Below are positions 28,001 through 35,042 of a stretch of 64,000 nt of DNA, piece after piece; position 1 is the first letter of the stretch; each line of letters starts with the position of its first letter. The notes under the pieces are model-generated. The model searched no databases, had not been told where the DNA came from, and saw only the letters and a program-made list of their open reading frames with translations. The position numbers were made by a program, and so were the translations under genes. This DNA comes from Chryseobacterium sp. YIM B08800 (GTDB lineage Bacteria > Bacteroidota > Bacteroidia > Flavobacteriales > Weeksellaceae): assembly GCF_026163565.1 (NCBI RefSeq), contig NZ_JAPDKN010000028.1, forward strand, positions 1 through 64,000, written 5' to 3'.

Positions 28001-28199
28001 AGCTTGGGTAATCATTGGTGGTTTGACTTCATCATTATTCCTTACTTTGATTATTGTACCGGTAGTATATTCACTATTCGACTCAATTTTAAGAAGAATG
28101 GGTAAACATGAAAAGCCAGACTACGAAGCTGAAATGAAAGCCGATTACGAACATAGAGAACTAAGTGAAGACGGATTTACTCCGAAACACGTAGACTAA
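25011..28199 (+). CDS. RND-family efflux transporter permease
   Basis: This 1062-aa protein has 12 predicted membrane helices in two repeats, each with a large periplasmic loop. Family landmarks are visible: N-terminal SIKRPSLVIVLFTILTLGG, FPTGALKT and VGILVDDAIVVLENVYRHME near residues 395-414 (the proton-relay aspartates in helix 4). The second half has GLVAKNAIMIVDFANMRK. It is an AcrB/MexB-type proton-driven exporter working with the adaptor and channel encoded upstream. Substrate range is undetermined. The operon ends at the hairpin at 28222-28254. Confidence 0.95.
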   Translation: MKLAEISIKRPSLVIVLFTILTLGGLLSYSMMGYELIPKFETNMVTISTVYPGASPSEVETSVTRKIEDAVGSLENVKKVESSSYESLSVIMVQLNTGADVNYALNDAQRKVNAILADLPEDADPPSLQKFSLDDLPIMTMSITSDKLNNKELYDLLDKKIEPIFSRVNGVAQVDLVGGQEREIQVNLDEKKLQGYGLSIGDVQQAILSSNLDFPTGALKTRTSRSTIRLSGKYRDVTEMNNLVVSNKDGAQVRLSDIATVFDTQKDVEKVARFNQNPTILLQVKKQSDANAVAVSELVQKTIAQVQDNYKTQAIKVTIVDDTTDFTLDAADHVIFDLFLAIILVAIVMLLFLHNIRNAFIVMVSIPMSLIATVIGMYLMGYTLNLMSLLGLSLVVGILVDDAIVVLENVYRHMEMGKSRIRAAYDGASEIGFTVTAITLVIVVVFLPIAMSSGLVSDILTQFCVTVVIATLLSLLASFTIIPWLSSRYGKLVHLTGKNPFEKFILWFEKQLEKFTHWITGILEWALKTTLRRIMTVVVTFIILIASFMLVAFGFIGGEFFPKMDRGQFLVQMELPKDASVEKTNQITLEVEKYLRADKDVVDMITTVGQQSSGFGGAQATLYQSEIQVILVDKSERNESTDIKSAKIKRALEEKFTGVEFKTAPIGLMGADNAPIEMVVTAQDNETANKEANRILELLKKVPGSVDAELSTDSGNPEVQVNIDRDKMASLGLNLSSVGQTMQTAFSGNTDGKFRAGEYEYDINIRFGDANRQSIEDVRNLMFTNPQGEQIRLSQFAEVKMGSGPSLLERRDKAPSVKVKSKVVGRPVGDVANEWAAKFMDNEKTKPAGVTYIWSGDMENQTEGFGTLGIALLAAIVLVYLVMVSLYDSFVYPFVVLFSIPLALIGVMVILAITGNSLNIFTMLGMIMLIGLVAKNAIMIVDFANMRKAAGATTHDALIQANHARLRPILMTTIAMIFGMIPIAIAKGAGAEMNNGLAWVIIGGLTSSLFLTLIIVPVVYSLFDSILRRMGKHEKPDYEAEMKADYEHRELSEDGFTPKHVD

Positions 28200-28221
28200 T
28201 ATAACAATCTTTAATTAACCT

Positions 28222-28254
28222 AAAAGCGTATCAATTTATTGATGCGCTTTTTTT
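28222..28254 (+). terminator. Terminator of the RND operon
   Basis: AAAAGCGTATCAAT and ATTGATGCGCTTTT form a long stem with one mismatch and a TT loop, then a T run. Confidence 0.8.
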
Positions 28255-28257
28255 GTC

Positions 28258-28380
28258 ATTGCGATGAGCAAAGTGAAGAAGCAATCTTAAAATATATCTT
28301 GCGGATTTTGCAGATTGCAGATGTTTGTGTTGTATCATTTGTGTTTATTTGTGAAAAATAATTTGTGTGATTTGTGTTTA
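28258..28380. repeat. Intergenic palindromic and ATTTGTG-type low-complexity DNA
   Basis: ATTGC (28258-28262) and GCAAT (28281-28285) bracket GATGAGCAAAGTGAAGAA. From about 28300 the DNA is built of irregular repeats of TTGTG and TTTGTGTT. Nothing coding is seen. It resembles degenerate dispersed intergenic sequence. Confidence 0.4.
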
Positions 28381-28383
28381 AAT

Positions 28384-28409
28384 AAAAAAAACTTCCGGAA
28401 AACCGAAAG
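28384..28409 (-). terminator. Terminator of the J-domain/KTSC gene
   Basis: On the minus strand CTTTCGG pairs with CCGGAAG (one G:U pair) across TTTT, followed by eight T. Confidence 0.65.
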
Positions 28410-28437
28410 CTTTATCATTCATTTTTCATGCGGAGCA

Positions 28438-28884
28438 TTAGTCTGCCATCACTTCACCAGACTTTCTAAAGATAAAATTTCCATAGATATGTCTTCTTGC
28501 AAAGCGGCTTGGCGAATCTGCATTCACCATTTTAATATAGGTATTTCTTGGAACACCAATGTATTCAAACATTTTACCATTCAAGTGCTGAACTTTTAGA
28601 ATAGATTTCTCCAAATAAAAATCAGTAATGATTGAAGTGGTAATCGTTTCTGTGTATTCTTCTTTGTATTTTTCCTGCGTTTCAGGGTTGATGCTTACCA
28701 AAAAATGATAGGCCTCAATCACAGATTTGCTTTTTTCTTCTGCAGCCAGTTTCCCTTCTTCATCATTCACGAATTTATCAGGATGCGTATCTTTCATCAC
28801 ATTTCTGTAAATTGTTTTCAAATCTTTCAAAGTAGCGGTATTGTCTACCTCAAGAAGTTTTCTGTAATCACCTATTTTTTTCAT
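28438..28884 (-). CDS. J-domain protein fused to a KTSC domain
   Basis: The ATG at 28884 is chosen. A TTG three codons upstream is unlikely. The 148-aa protein has an N-terminal J-domain (DYRKLLEVDNTATLKDLKTIYR, then the diagnostic HPDK near residue 35). The C-terminal KTSC-type domain reads VPRNTYIKMVNADSPSRFARR. J-domains stimulate Hsp70 ATPase. KTSC domains are small, function poorly known, and have been linked to lysyl-tRNA synthetase and nucleic-acid proteins. No dnaK is nearby. A minus-strand -7 element TAATTTTG is at 28910-28917. Monocistronic. Confidence 0.8.
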   Translation of the reverse strand: MKKIGDYRKLLEVDNTATLKDLKTIYRNVMKDTHPDKFVNDEEGKLAAEEKSKSVIEAYHFLVSINPETQEKYKEEYTETITTSIITDFYLEKSILKVQHLNGKMFEYIGVPRNTYIKMVNADSPSRFARRHIYGNFIFRKSGEVMAD

Positions 28885-29094
28885 AACGTACAATCCTTAT
28901 TTCGGGGTGCAAAATTAAGGATTTAAATTGAGAAAACCGTAAGTTTTTGATTATTAATTTGTTTGATATTAAAAAGATATGTTTAAATTAAGATTTGAGA
29001 AAATTTAATAATACTAAATTAAACTTTGATTAGCTTTTCATTAACAATTTTAATAATTTTTCCAGTACCAATTATTTGTAAATTTTCATATAGC

Positions 29095-29679
29095 TTAAAA
29101 ACCCATTCCTGCTTTTAATTTTGCGTGAAAATATGCTTGAGATAGGATGTCGATTTCTGCATTTACCATATCTCCAGGGAAAGCATAATCTGTCCCAATA
29201 TAAATTTGACGAGCGGAAGTTTTGTAATTATCAAAGTTGAAAACCAATTGACATCTATAATCACTTTTTACATAATTTTTTCTCCCTCCTTCATTTTCTT
29301 TTTTAAAATGAATTTGAGCTATAAAATCACATTTTGAATTTTCAGTTTCTAATTTATTCTCATGAAAATATTCATAAGCATAACCTTCTAAATCTCCACC
29401 TTCAGAAATTAGATTGTCTTCTTCATCATAAATTTTAAGGGATTCTTGTGAATCTCCAATACTTGCCGAACCATCTAAACCAAGCAAAATTGTATAAAAG
29501 GTATCATCTAAAAGATAAGAAATGATTTTTTTAAATTTTTCAGTTTCAATATCATTAAGATTTAATTCTTTAATTTTAGTTGAAACAAGAGTTCTATGTT
29601 CTGATTGAATATCAAAAGTTGAATGGAGAATATTTTGTTTTTCTTGGTAGAAGTTTTTTACGAATTCTTCGACAGTCAT
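29095..29679 (-). CDS. Unknown protein paired with an HNH endonuclease-like gene (194 aa)
   Basis: The ATG at 29679 (MTVEEFVKNFYQEKQ) is chosen. Extending to a TTG at 29718 would overlap the upstream gene by ten bases. It is a cytoplasmic acidic protein. The first half is helical. The second half reads like a beta-rich domain (GYAYEYFHENKLETENSKCDF, YRCQLVFNFDNYKT). I do not recognise a family. It follows the HNH gene by 29 bp and probably shares its transcript, so a partner, immunity or regulatory role toward the nuclease is possible but unproven. The DNA from 28885 to 29094 has no gene. Confidence 0.55.
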   Translation of the reverse strand: MTVEEFVKNFYQEKQNILHSTFDIQSEHRTLVSTKIKELNLNDIETEKFKKIISYLLDDTFYTILLGLDGSASIGDSQESLKIYDEEDNLISEGGDLEGYAYEYFHENKLETENSKCDFIAQIHFKKENEGGRKNYVKSDYRCQLVFNFDNYKTSARQIYIGTDYAFPGDMVNAEIDILSQAYFHAKLKAGMGF

Positions 29680-29708
29680 TTTATAATATTTTAATTTAGG
29701 TTCTAAAT

Positions 29709-30458
29709 TTACCACCAAGTAAGATAATTTTTAGAAGTTGAATGATGAGTATTACTTTTGGTTTTATTACATGTTTCACAACTCAATTGAATATTACATG
29801 GATCATTGCTCCCATATAAATCAAGGGGAACCATATGATCATAGTTCTTATTTACTAAAGTATTAAAAATCATAGTTAAATCAGTATTGCAATATACACA
29901 CCTCCCCTTATCTCTATGAAAGACTGCTTTTTTTACCCATTCAGGTATGTTTGTCCTTTTTATTGTTCCTTTTTTTGTTTTATTCTTTATATTAAAAGTA
30001 TCAATATTATCAGTAATTATTTGTTTCATCAAATAATTAAACTTCAACATTAAATTTCTATTATTAAATGTAATATAAAACGATTCTTCGGCTAAGTAAT
30101 GAAAGAGTAACGAAAATTCTTTTTTCCTATTTAAAAACCATTTGTAAATAGTATAACTTTCTTTAAATTTATATACAGGAACATAAATTTCATATGCGTC
30201 AAAAAGCTCATACCATGATTCAATAACATCTTCTTCTTGATAATAATCTTCATTTTTTTTAAAATCTCTATTGAAATGATTATATAATATATTCACCGCA
30301 TATAAATGAAATAATGTAGTTTTTCTAAAGTTACATGAAGAATCTTCAAACTGTTTTATAGGATAATTCCACAAAGGCCAATTTATATCTATATGTGATT
30401 CAATAATTGCAGTAAAATCATAAATATTTTCAAATTTATATTCGGTTAATGATGACAT
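29709..30458 (-). CDS. HNH endonuclease domain protein
   Basis: This 249-aa protein has its HNH domain at the C-terminus: HRDKGRCVYCNTDL near residue 177 (first CxxC), then NYDHMVPLDLYGSNDPCNIQ with the catalytic DH, and CETCNKTKSN with the second CxxC. The N-terminal ~165 residues are aromatic-rich and helical and not recognised; they may be a target-recognition region. HNH proteins of this layout include restriction-like and repair nucleases. The gene precedes an unknown gene in an apparent two-gene unit. Very low GC, even against neighbours, is suggestive of a defence or mobile origin. Confidence 0.75.
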   Translation of the reverse strand: MSSLTEYKFENIYDFTAIIESHIDINWPLWNYPIKQFEDSSCNFRKTTLFHLYAVNILYNHFNRDFKKNEDYYQEEDVIESWYELFDAYEIYVPVYKFKESYTIYKWFLNRKKEFSLLFHYLAEESFYITFNNRNLMLKFNYLMKQIITDNIDTFNIKNKTKKGTIKRTNIPEWVKKAVFHRDKGRCVYCNTDLTMIFNTLVNKNYDHMVPLDLYGSNDPCNIQLSCETCNKTKSNTHHSTSKNYLTWW

Positions 30459-30500
30459 TAGTTTTTATTTTCTAATTTAAAAATATTTATTGATATATTA

Positions 30501-30528
30501 AAACAGGAGCCCCAAAAGGCTCCTTTAA
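30501..30528 (-). terminator. Terminator of metE
   Basis: AGGAGCC (30505-30511) pairs with GGCTCCT (30518-30524). The A/T runs allow termination on the minus strand just past the metE stop. Confidence 0.75.
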
Positions 30529-30545
30529 AAATAAACATTCATAAA

Positions 30546-32861
30546 TTAAAGCGTCTCCAAAGCAAACTCCTCACTCATTTCCCTCGAAGCCTTCACCATT
30601 GCGATCAGTGCCTTTTCCGTTTCATCCCAATGACGGGTTTTCAAACCACAATCTGGATTCACCCAAAGTTGCTGTGCAGGGATTACGGCTTGTGCTTTTT
30701 TCAGCAATTCTACCATTTCCTCTTTCGAAGGAACTCTCGGCGAGTGAATATCATAAACTCCCGGTCCGATCTCATTCGGATATTTGAAATCTGCAAAAGC
30801 ATTCAACAATTCCATCTGGCTTCTGGAACATTCAATTGTGATCACATCGGCATCCATATCGGCGATATTTTGGATGATGTCATTAAATTCAGAATAACAC
30901 ATATGCGTATGAATTTGCGTGGCATCTTCCACACTGCTTGCCGAAATTCTAAAGGCTTCAACTGCCCATTTCAGATAATTTTGCCAATCAGATCTTCTCA
31001 ACGGAAGACCTTCACGAATTGCAGGTTCATCGATCTGTATAATTCTGATTCCCGCTTTTTCCAAATCATTTACCTCATCACGGATCGCCAAAGCAATTTG
31101 TTTACAAGTCGTTGAACGAGGCTGGTCGTCACGAACAAAAGACCATTGAAGAATCGTTACAGGTCCTGTCAACATTCCTTTTACCCATTTTTGAGTTAAA
31201 GATTGCGCATATTCCGACCAATAAACCGTCATAGGATTCGGTCTGTGAACATCTCCAAAAATTACCGGAGGTTTCACACAACGGCTTCCGTAACTTTGAA
31301 CCCATCCGTTTTGAGTAAACGCAAATCCGGCCAACTGTTCGCCGAAATATTCTACCATATCGTTTCGTTCAAACTCTCCGTGAACTAAAACATCGATCCC
31401 AATTTCTTCCTGCCAACGAATCGTTCTTTCGGTTTCCTGTTTCAATAAAGTATCGTATTGTTCGGCATTCAATTCTCCTTTTTTGAATTTTGAACGCCAG
31501 TTTCTCACTTCTTTCGTCTGCGGAAATGAACCGATTGTAGTTGTCGGAAACAAAGGAAGTCGCAACACTTCCTGCTGCGTTTCTTTTCTTATAGTAAATG
31601 GCGAATTTCTTTGTGCATCTTCTTCCGATGTTACATCAATACGGTTTTTCACATCCTGATTGTGAATTAAGGTTGACGTTTTACGGTTCTCAATTGCTTT
31701 TTTATTTTCAGCTAAAGCCTGTAAAGCATTGTAATCCGGATTTTCTGAAGCTAATTTTTTTAAATGAACAATCTCATAGACTTTCTGTTTAGAAAAAGCC
31801 AGCCATTGCTTGATCTCAGGAGATAAAATGTCTTCGTTTTTCTCTGAATCAAGGTCGAAAGGAGAGTGGAGTAGTGAACAAGACGGAGCGATGAAAATTC
31901 TTTCTGAACCAATTTTTTCAACAGCTTTTTTAATAAAACTTAAAGACTGGTTGAGATCATTTTTCCAGATATTTCTTCCGTCAACGATTCCTAAAGATAG
32001 ACTTAAAGTTTCCGGAATTGTATTTAAAACTTCATCCAATTGTTCAGGACAACGAACCAAATCAATATGCAAAACATCGATCGGAAGGGTAGTTGCCAAC
32101 ATAAGGTTGTCTTTTAACCCTTCAAAATAAGTCGCAACAATGAATTTAAGTTTCGGAAATTCTTTTCTGATTTCAGTATAAATAAACTGATACGTTTCTT
32201 TCGTTTTTTCATTTAGATCTAAAGCTAAAAACGGCTCATCAAACTGAATATATTCCGCACCATGATTTTCAAGTTCTTTTAAAATCTGAATATAAACCGG
32301 AAGCAAATTTTGAGCTAGATCTAATTTATCAAAACCTTCTTCTTTCTCTTTTCCTAGTAATAAATAGGTCAACAAACCGATAATCACAGGTTTGGCATTA
32401 ATTCCTGCCTGTTTTGCGCTGATGAATTCTTTGATGATTTTATTGGAGAATAATTTAAACTCCTGATCTTTCTGAAATTCAGGAACGATGTAATGGTAAT
32501 TGGTGTCAAACCATTTCGTCATTTCCATTGCGGTAATATCCAATCCATCTTTCTGAAAACCTCTTGCCATCGCAAAATAAAGATCGATTTCAGATTTTTT
32601 GAAAGCAATTTCCTGATAACGTTCCGGAATCGCTCCAACCGTTAAGGTCATATCTAAAACCTGATCGTAATACGAAAAATCGTTGCAAGGAATAAGGTCA
32701 ATTCCTGCTTCCTGTTGTAGTTTCCAGTTGCTTTGAGTGATGGTTTTTCCGACCTCTAATAATTCGTCTAAAACAATTTTGCCTGACCAATATTGCTCGC
32801 AGGCTTTTTTGAGTTCTCTGTTGCTACCAATTCGCGGATAGCCAAGAAGATGTGTTTGCAT
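30546..32861 (-). CDS. metE: Cobalamin-independent methionine synthase
   Basis: This 771-aa protein matches MetE length. It has the two-barrel structure: N-terminal HLLGYPRIGSNRELKKACE and C-terminal catalytic barrel FPTTTIGSFPQT, DVLVHGEFERNDMVEYFGE. The zinc ligands appear in HTHMCYSEF, TIECSRSQM and NPDCGLKTRHW. It transfers the methyl group from 5-methyltetrahydrofolate (polyglutamate) to homocysteine, giving methionine without B12. A cobalamin riboswitch lies on the same strand at about 33400-33585, consistent with B12 shutting off the B12-independent enzyme. The leader in between is unusually long (about 540 bases) and contains a dispersed repeat. Confidence 0.97.
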   Translation of the reverse strand: MQTHLLGYPRIGSNRELKKACEQYWSGKIVLDELLEVGKTITQSNWKLQQEAGIDLIPCNDFSYYDQVLDMTLTVGAIPERYQEIAFKKSEIDLYFAMARGFQKDGLDITAMEMTKWFDTNYHYIVPEFQKDQEFKLFSNKIIKEFISAKQAGINAKPVIIGLLTYLLLGKEKEEGFDKLDLAQNLLPVYIQILKELENHGAEYIQFDEPFLALDLNEKTKETYQFIYTEIRKEFPKLKFIVATYFEGLKDNLMLATTLPIDVLHIDLVRCPEQLDEVLNTIPETLSLSLGIVDGRNIWKNDLNQSLSFIKKAVEKIGSERIFIAPSCSLLHSPFDLDSEKNEDILSPEIKQWLAFSKQKVYEIVHLKKLASENPDYNALQALAENKKAIENRKTSTLIHNQDVKNRIDVTSEEDAQRNSPFTIRKETQQEVLRLPLFPTTTIGSFPQTKEVRNWRSKFKKGELNAEQYDTLLKQETERTIRWQEEIGIDVLVHGEFERNDMVEYFGEQLAGFAFTQNGWVQSYGSRCVKPPVIFGDVHRPNPMTVYWSEYAQSLTQKWVKGMLTGPVTILQWSFVRDDQPRSTTCKQIALAIRDEVNDLEKAGIRIIQIDEPAIREGLPLRRSDWQNYLKWAVEAFRISASSVEDATQIHTHMCYSEFNDIIQNIADMDADVITIECSRSQMELLNAFADFKYPNEIGPGVYDIHSPRVPSKEEMVELLKKAQAVIPAQQLWVNPDCGLKTRHWDETEKALIAMVKASREMSEEFALETL

Positions 32862-33138
32862 TTCTTAAAAACTTTTAAATTAAATAATGATTTTAAAAGT
32901 TCTTCAGATGCTTCGAAATGCTCTCTTAGAAAAAGTTTTGTGGAGTAGAGTAGATACGGTGAATATGTAATTTTCTTATTAAGAATTTAAAATTTAACCA
33001 TTAAGAAAGTTTAAGCAGTTAAGATTAATTAAGAAAACATTAAAAATGTTTTAAGCATCCTGCTTAATAATTTGAAAATCAAACTACCTTAAAAACTCAT
33101 TTCTTAAACTTAAAATTCTTAATGTTGATTCTTTTTTG

Positions 33139-33301
33139 ACGCAAAGTTTTAATTTAAACTTGAAAACATGTAAAGAGGCAAAGATTTTATCAATTTCATT
33201 GATTTGAGTAAGCTCCTGCATAAACATAAGCTTCATCAGCGACAAAGTCGCAACTCTTTGCTCCTTAAAAATTAAGAAGTCATAACAAAAAATCTTTGCG
33301 T
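33139..33301. repeat. Palindromic dispersed repeat family, copy A (inverted relative to B and C)
   Basis: The ends are ACGCAAAG (33139-33146) and CTTTGCGT (33294-33301). The interior holds AAGCTTCATCAGCGAC, the small palindrome GCGAC-AAA-GTCGC (33239-33251) and TCTTTGCTCCTTAA. Read on the other strand this matches copies at 39352-39510 and 40450-40600. It lies between the cobalamin riboswitch and metE. Confidence 0.7.
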
Positions 33302-33399
33302 TTAAAAATTAAAAAAGTTAGAATTTTAAACCAAAATTACATTCAAAAGTATCATCTGTAGACCTAAAAACTCCAATTCGCGAGAGCATTGATCATTCG

Positions 33400-33585
33400 G
33401 AACAGGCAGGTCTCCTGACTTGTAACAGTTTTTGTCATCCTTCCCGTTTTCACAGTGGATATTCTCGGACAAAAACTTTTGGTGTGTTACTTACAGTTGC
33501 GCGACAGCTCGTGATTCTCACACGATTCCCTATTAATTTACCTTAAGTAAAACCTTTTCCGTTTGATGAAGTATGTGAAAGAACA
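33400..33585 (-). ncRNA. Cobalamin (B12) riboswitch
   Basis: Read on the minus strand, the element has the B12-box core GCTGTCGCGCAACTGTAA (within 33491-33508) and an upstream GGGAATCGTGTGAGAATC. The closing AGTCAGGAGACCTGCC (33405-33420) completes the aptamer. These are the conserved parts of the cobalamin aptamer. The next gene on this strand is metE. The expression platform is not obvious; pairing partners may lie in the long leader. Confidence 0.9.
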
Positions 33586-33670
33586 ATTTCTTTGGTAAAG
33601 ATAGGATTAAAGTTAATTGATTGGTTTTAATTTGAAAATAAAGGGTATTGTTCTTTTTATTGTGATTATA

Positions 33671-33725
33671 AAAGAATTTTATTCTTTAAATTTGAAAATT
33701 GTAACCCCAAAAAGAATATTATTCT
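33671..33725 (+). promoter_or_regulatory. Candidate autoregulatory sites and -7 element of the Lrp/AsnC gene
   Basis: Two dyads AGAAT-N3-ATTCT occur at about 33673-33685 and 33713-33725, centres 40 bases apart. Between them TAAATTTG (33687-33694) fits the -7 element. The second dyad abuts the GTG start. Lrp/AsnC regulators usually bind several in-phase sites in their own promoter, so self-control is a likely reading. Confidence 0.5.
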
Positions 33726-34187
33726 GTGGAAAGACTCGACGAAAAGGATCTACAGCTACTAAGGATCCTCCAAAAAAATGCAAAACTGACCGTAAAAGAG
33801 TTGGCTAAAGAAGTAAATCTTTCAGCATCGCCTGTTTTTGAACGGATGAAAAGACTGGAACAGGAAGGATATATTAAGCATTATGCAGCCGTTTTGGAAG
33901 CTGAAAAGCTGAATCGTGGATTTACTGTTTTTTGCCAAATTAAACTCAAAATTCATGACCGTTCTGTAGGAAACCAATTTGTGGAAGATATTCTACAGAT
34001 CGATGAGGTGGCAGAATGTTATAATATTTCCGGCGATTTTGATTTCTTACTGAAGGTTCAGGTAAGAGATATGAAGCATTATCAGGATTTTGTTTTTAAT
34101 AAATTAGGAAGCGTAGATTCTATCGGAAGTACACACAGTACTTTTGTGATGGCGGAAGTGAAGAATATTTATGGGGTGAGTATTTAA
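33726..34187 (+). CDS. Lrp/AsnC-family transcriptional regulator
   Basis: This 153-aa protein starts at GTG 33726. The helix-turn-helix is at residues ~5-60 (LDEKDLQLLRILQKNAKLTVKELAKEVNLSASPVFERM). The C-terminal RAM ligand-binding domain follows (FTVFCQIKLKIHD, VAECYNISGDFDFLLKVQVRDM). Such regulators sense amino acids and control amino-acid genes. It is divergent from the riboswitch-metE unit, so involvement in methionine metabolism is plausible but not shown. Confidence 0.93.
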   Translation: MERLDEKDLQLLRILQKNAKLTVKELAKEVNLSASPVFERMKRLEQEGYIKHYAAVLEAEKLNRGFTVFCQIKLKIHDRSVGNQFVEDILQIDEVAECYNISGDFDFLLKVQVRDMKHYQDFVFNKLGSVDSIGSTHSTFVMAEVKNIYGVSI

Positions 34188-34219
34188 AAGAAGGGAAAAA
34201 TAATTTGAAATTATAGTTA

Positions 34220-34783
34220 TCATACCTTATTTGTTATCCTTTTTCTTGTAACACTATAGTTGTCAAATTGTGGGTGAAACCAAAATTCTTTAAGTCCAAT
34301 TTCATCATAAATGGTAATTTCTTCGGAATAGATAGGATAGAGTCCTGCAATATTTATTTTATAATCCGTACCAATATCGATGTCCAAATAATCTTCTTTT
34401 TGCAAAGTGCTTGGTGCAAATATTAAAAATGCATCCATTTCAGAATCTTCACTAATCTGTTCTCCAAAATCGATAGTTTCTCCATAACAAAAAGGAGATT
34501 TTCCTCTAAGCTGATTGGCAATAAATCCTGCTACAATTCCCCAATCAAGATTTTCAGATTCCACAGAGATACATAATTCAGGTCTGCTAAATTTCCAATC
34601 TGGATGGACAACTAATGAAAGACCATAAGTTATGGCTGTTATGAATCCTTTTTCCGGAATATTTCTGTAAACAATTGATGTTACACCTTTCATTCCTTCA
34701 ATTAAGCTTTCATTATTATAAAATTCAGGTTCTTGTTGAAATATGTTGTCTAAATGTTCAAGATATTTTTCTATTGGAGTCAT
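34220..34783 (-). CDS. Suppressor-of-fused (SUFU) domain protein
   Basis: This 187-aa protein matches bacterial SUFU-like domains: YGLSLVVHPDWKFSRPELCI, WGIVAGFIANQLRGKSPFCYGETIDFGE and FLIFAPSTLQKE. Such proteins are often immunity proteins for polymorphic toxins or otherwise of unknown role in bacteria. No toxin is adjacent. It is preceded by a truncated VOC gene and two small secreted proteins, so the neighbourhood looks rearranged. Confidence 0.75.
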   Translation of the reverse strand: MTPIEKYLEHLDNIFQQEPEFYNNESLIEGMKGVTSIVYRNIPEKGFITAITYGLSLVVHPDWKFSRPELCISVESENLDWGIVAGFIANQLRGKSPFCYGETIDFGEQISEDSEMDAFLIFAPSTLQKEDYLDIDIGTDYKINIAGLYPIYSEEITIYDEIGLKEFWFHPQFDNYSVTRKRITNKV

Positions 34784-34838
34784 TTGATTTATAACCTTTT
34801 TGTAAAAATATAATAAAATTCGCTATTCATTAATTACT

Positions 34839-35039
34839 TCAATAATAATTACTCACCTCTATCAAATTCAAATCAGGATCTCTGAAATAAACCGATTTAA
34901 TCTTTCCGGTTGCTCCAGTTCTTTCTATAATTTCTTTGATGATCTCTATATTTTTCTGTTTTAGTTCTTCTAAAACATCCTCAATATTGGTTTCTGCGAT
35001 AAAACATAAATCTGCTGAACCAAATGTTTTTTTTAACAT
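34839..35039 (-). pseudogene. Truncated VOC/glyoxalase-fold protein (C-terminal half only)
   Basis: The 66 residues after a chance ATG correspond to the second half of a VOC-family protein: GSADLCFIAETNIEDVLEEL, RTGATGKIKSVYFRD, then DLNLIEVSNY. A complete member is about 125 residues with a matching first half bearing a metal ligand. That half is absent upstream, where another gene begins three bases away. The likely cause is a deletion or recombination ending near 35020-35040. A functional half-domain is unlikely but cannot be excluded. Confidence 0.65.
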
Positions 35040-35042
35040 AAA

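Noticed and set aside
28315..28599. Open frame of 94 codons in the gap after the RND operon
   Set aside because: It covers degenerate TTTGTG repeat DNA and the complement of the J-domain/KTSC gene.
30630..31115. Open frame of 161 codons on the plus strand inside metE
   Set aside because: It lies opposite the conserved catalytic barrel of metE, and the translation shows no signal or domain.
33617..33808. Open frame just upstream of and overlapping the Lrp/AsnC gene
   Set aside because: It is in a different frame, overlaps the dyads and start of the real regulator, and its translation is compositionally random.
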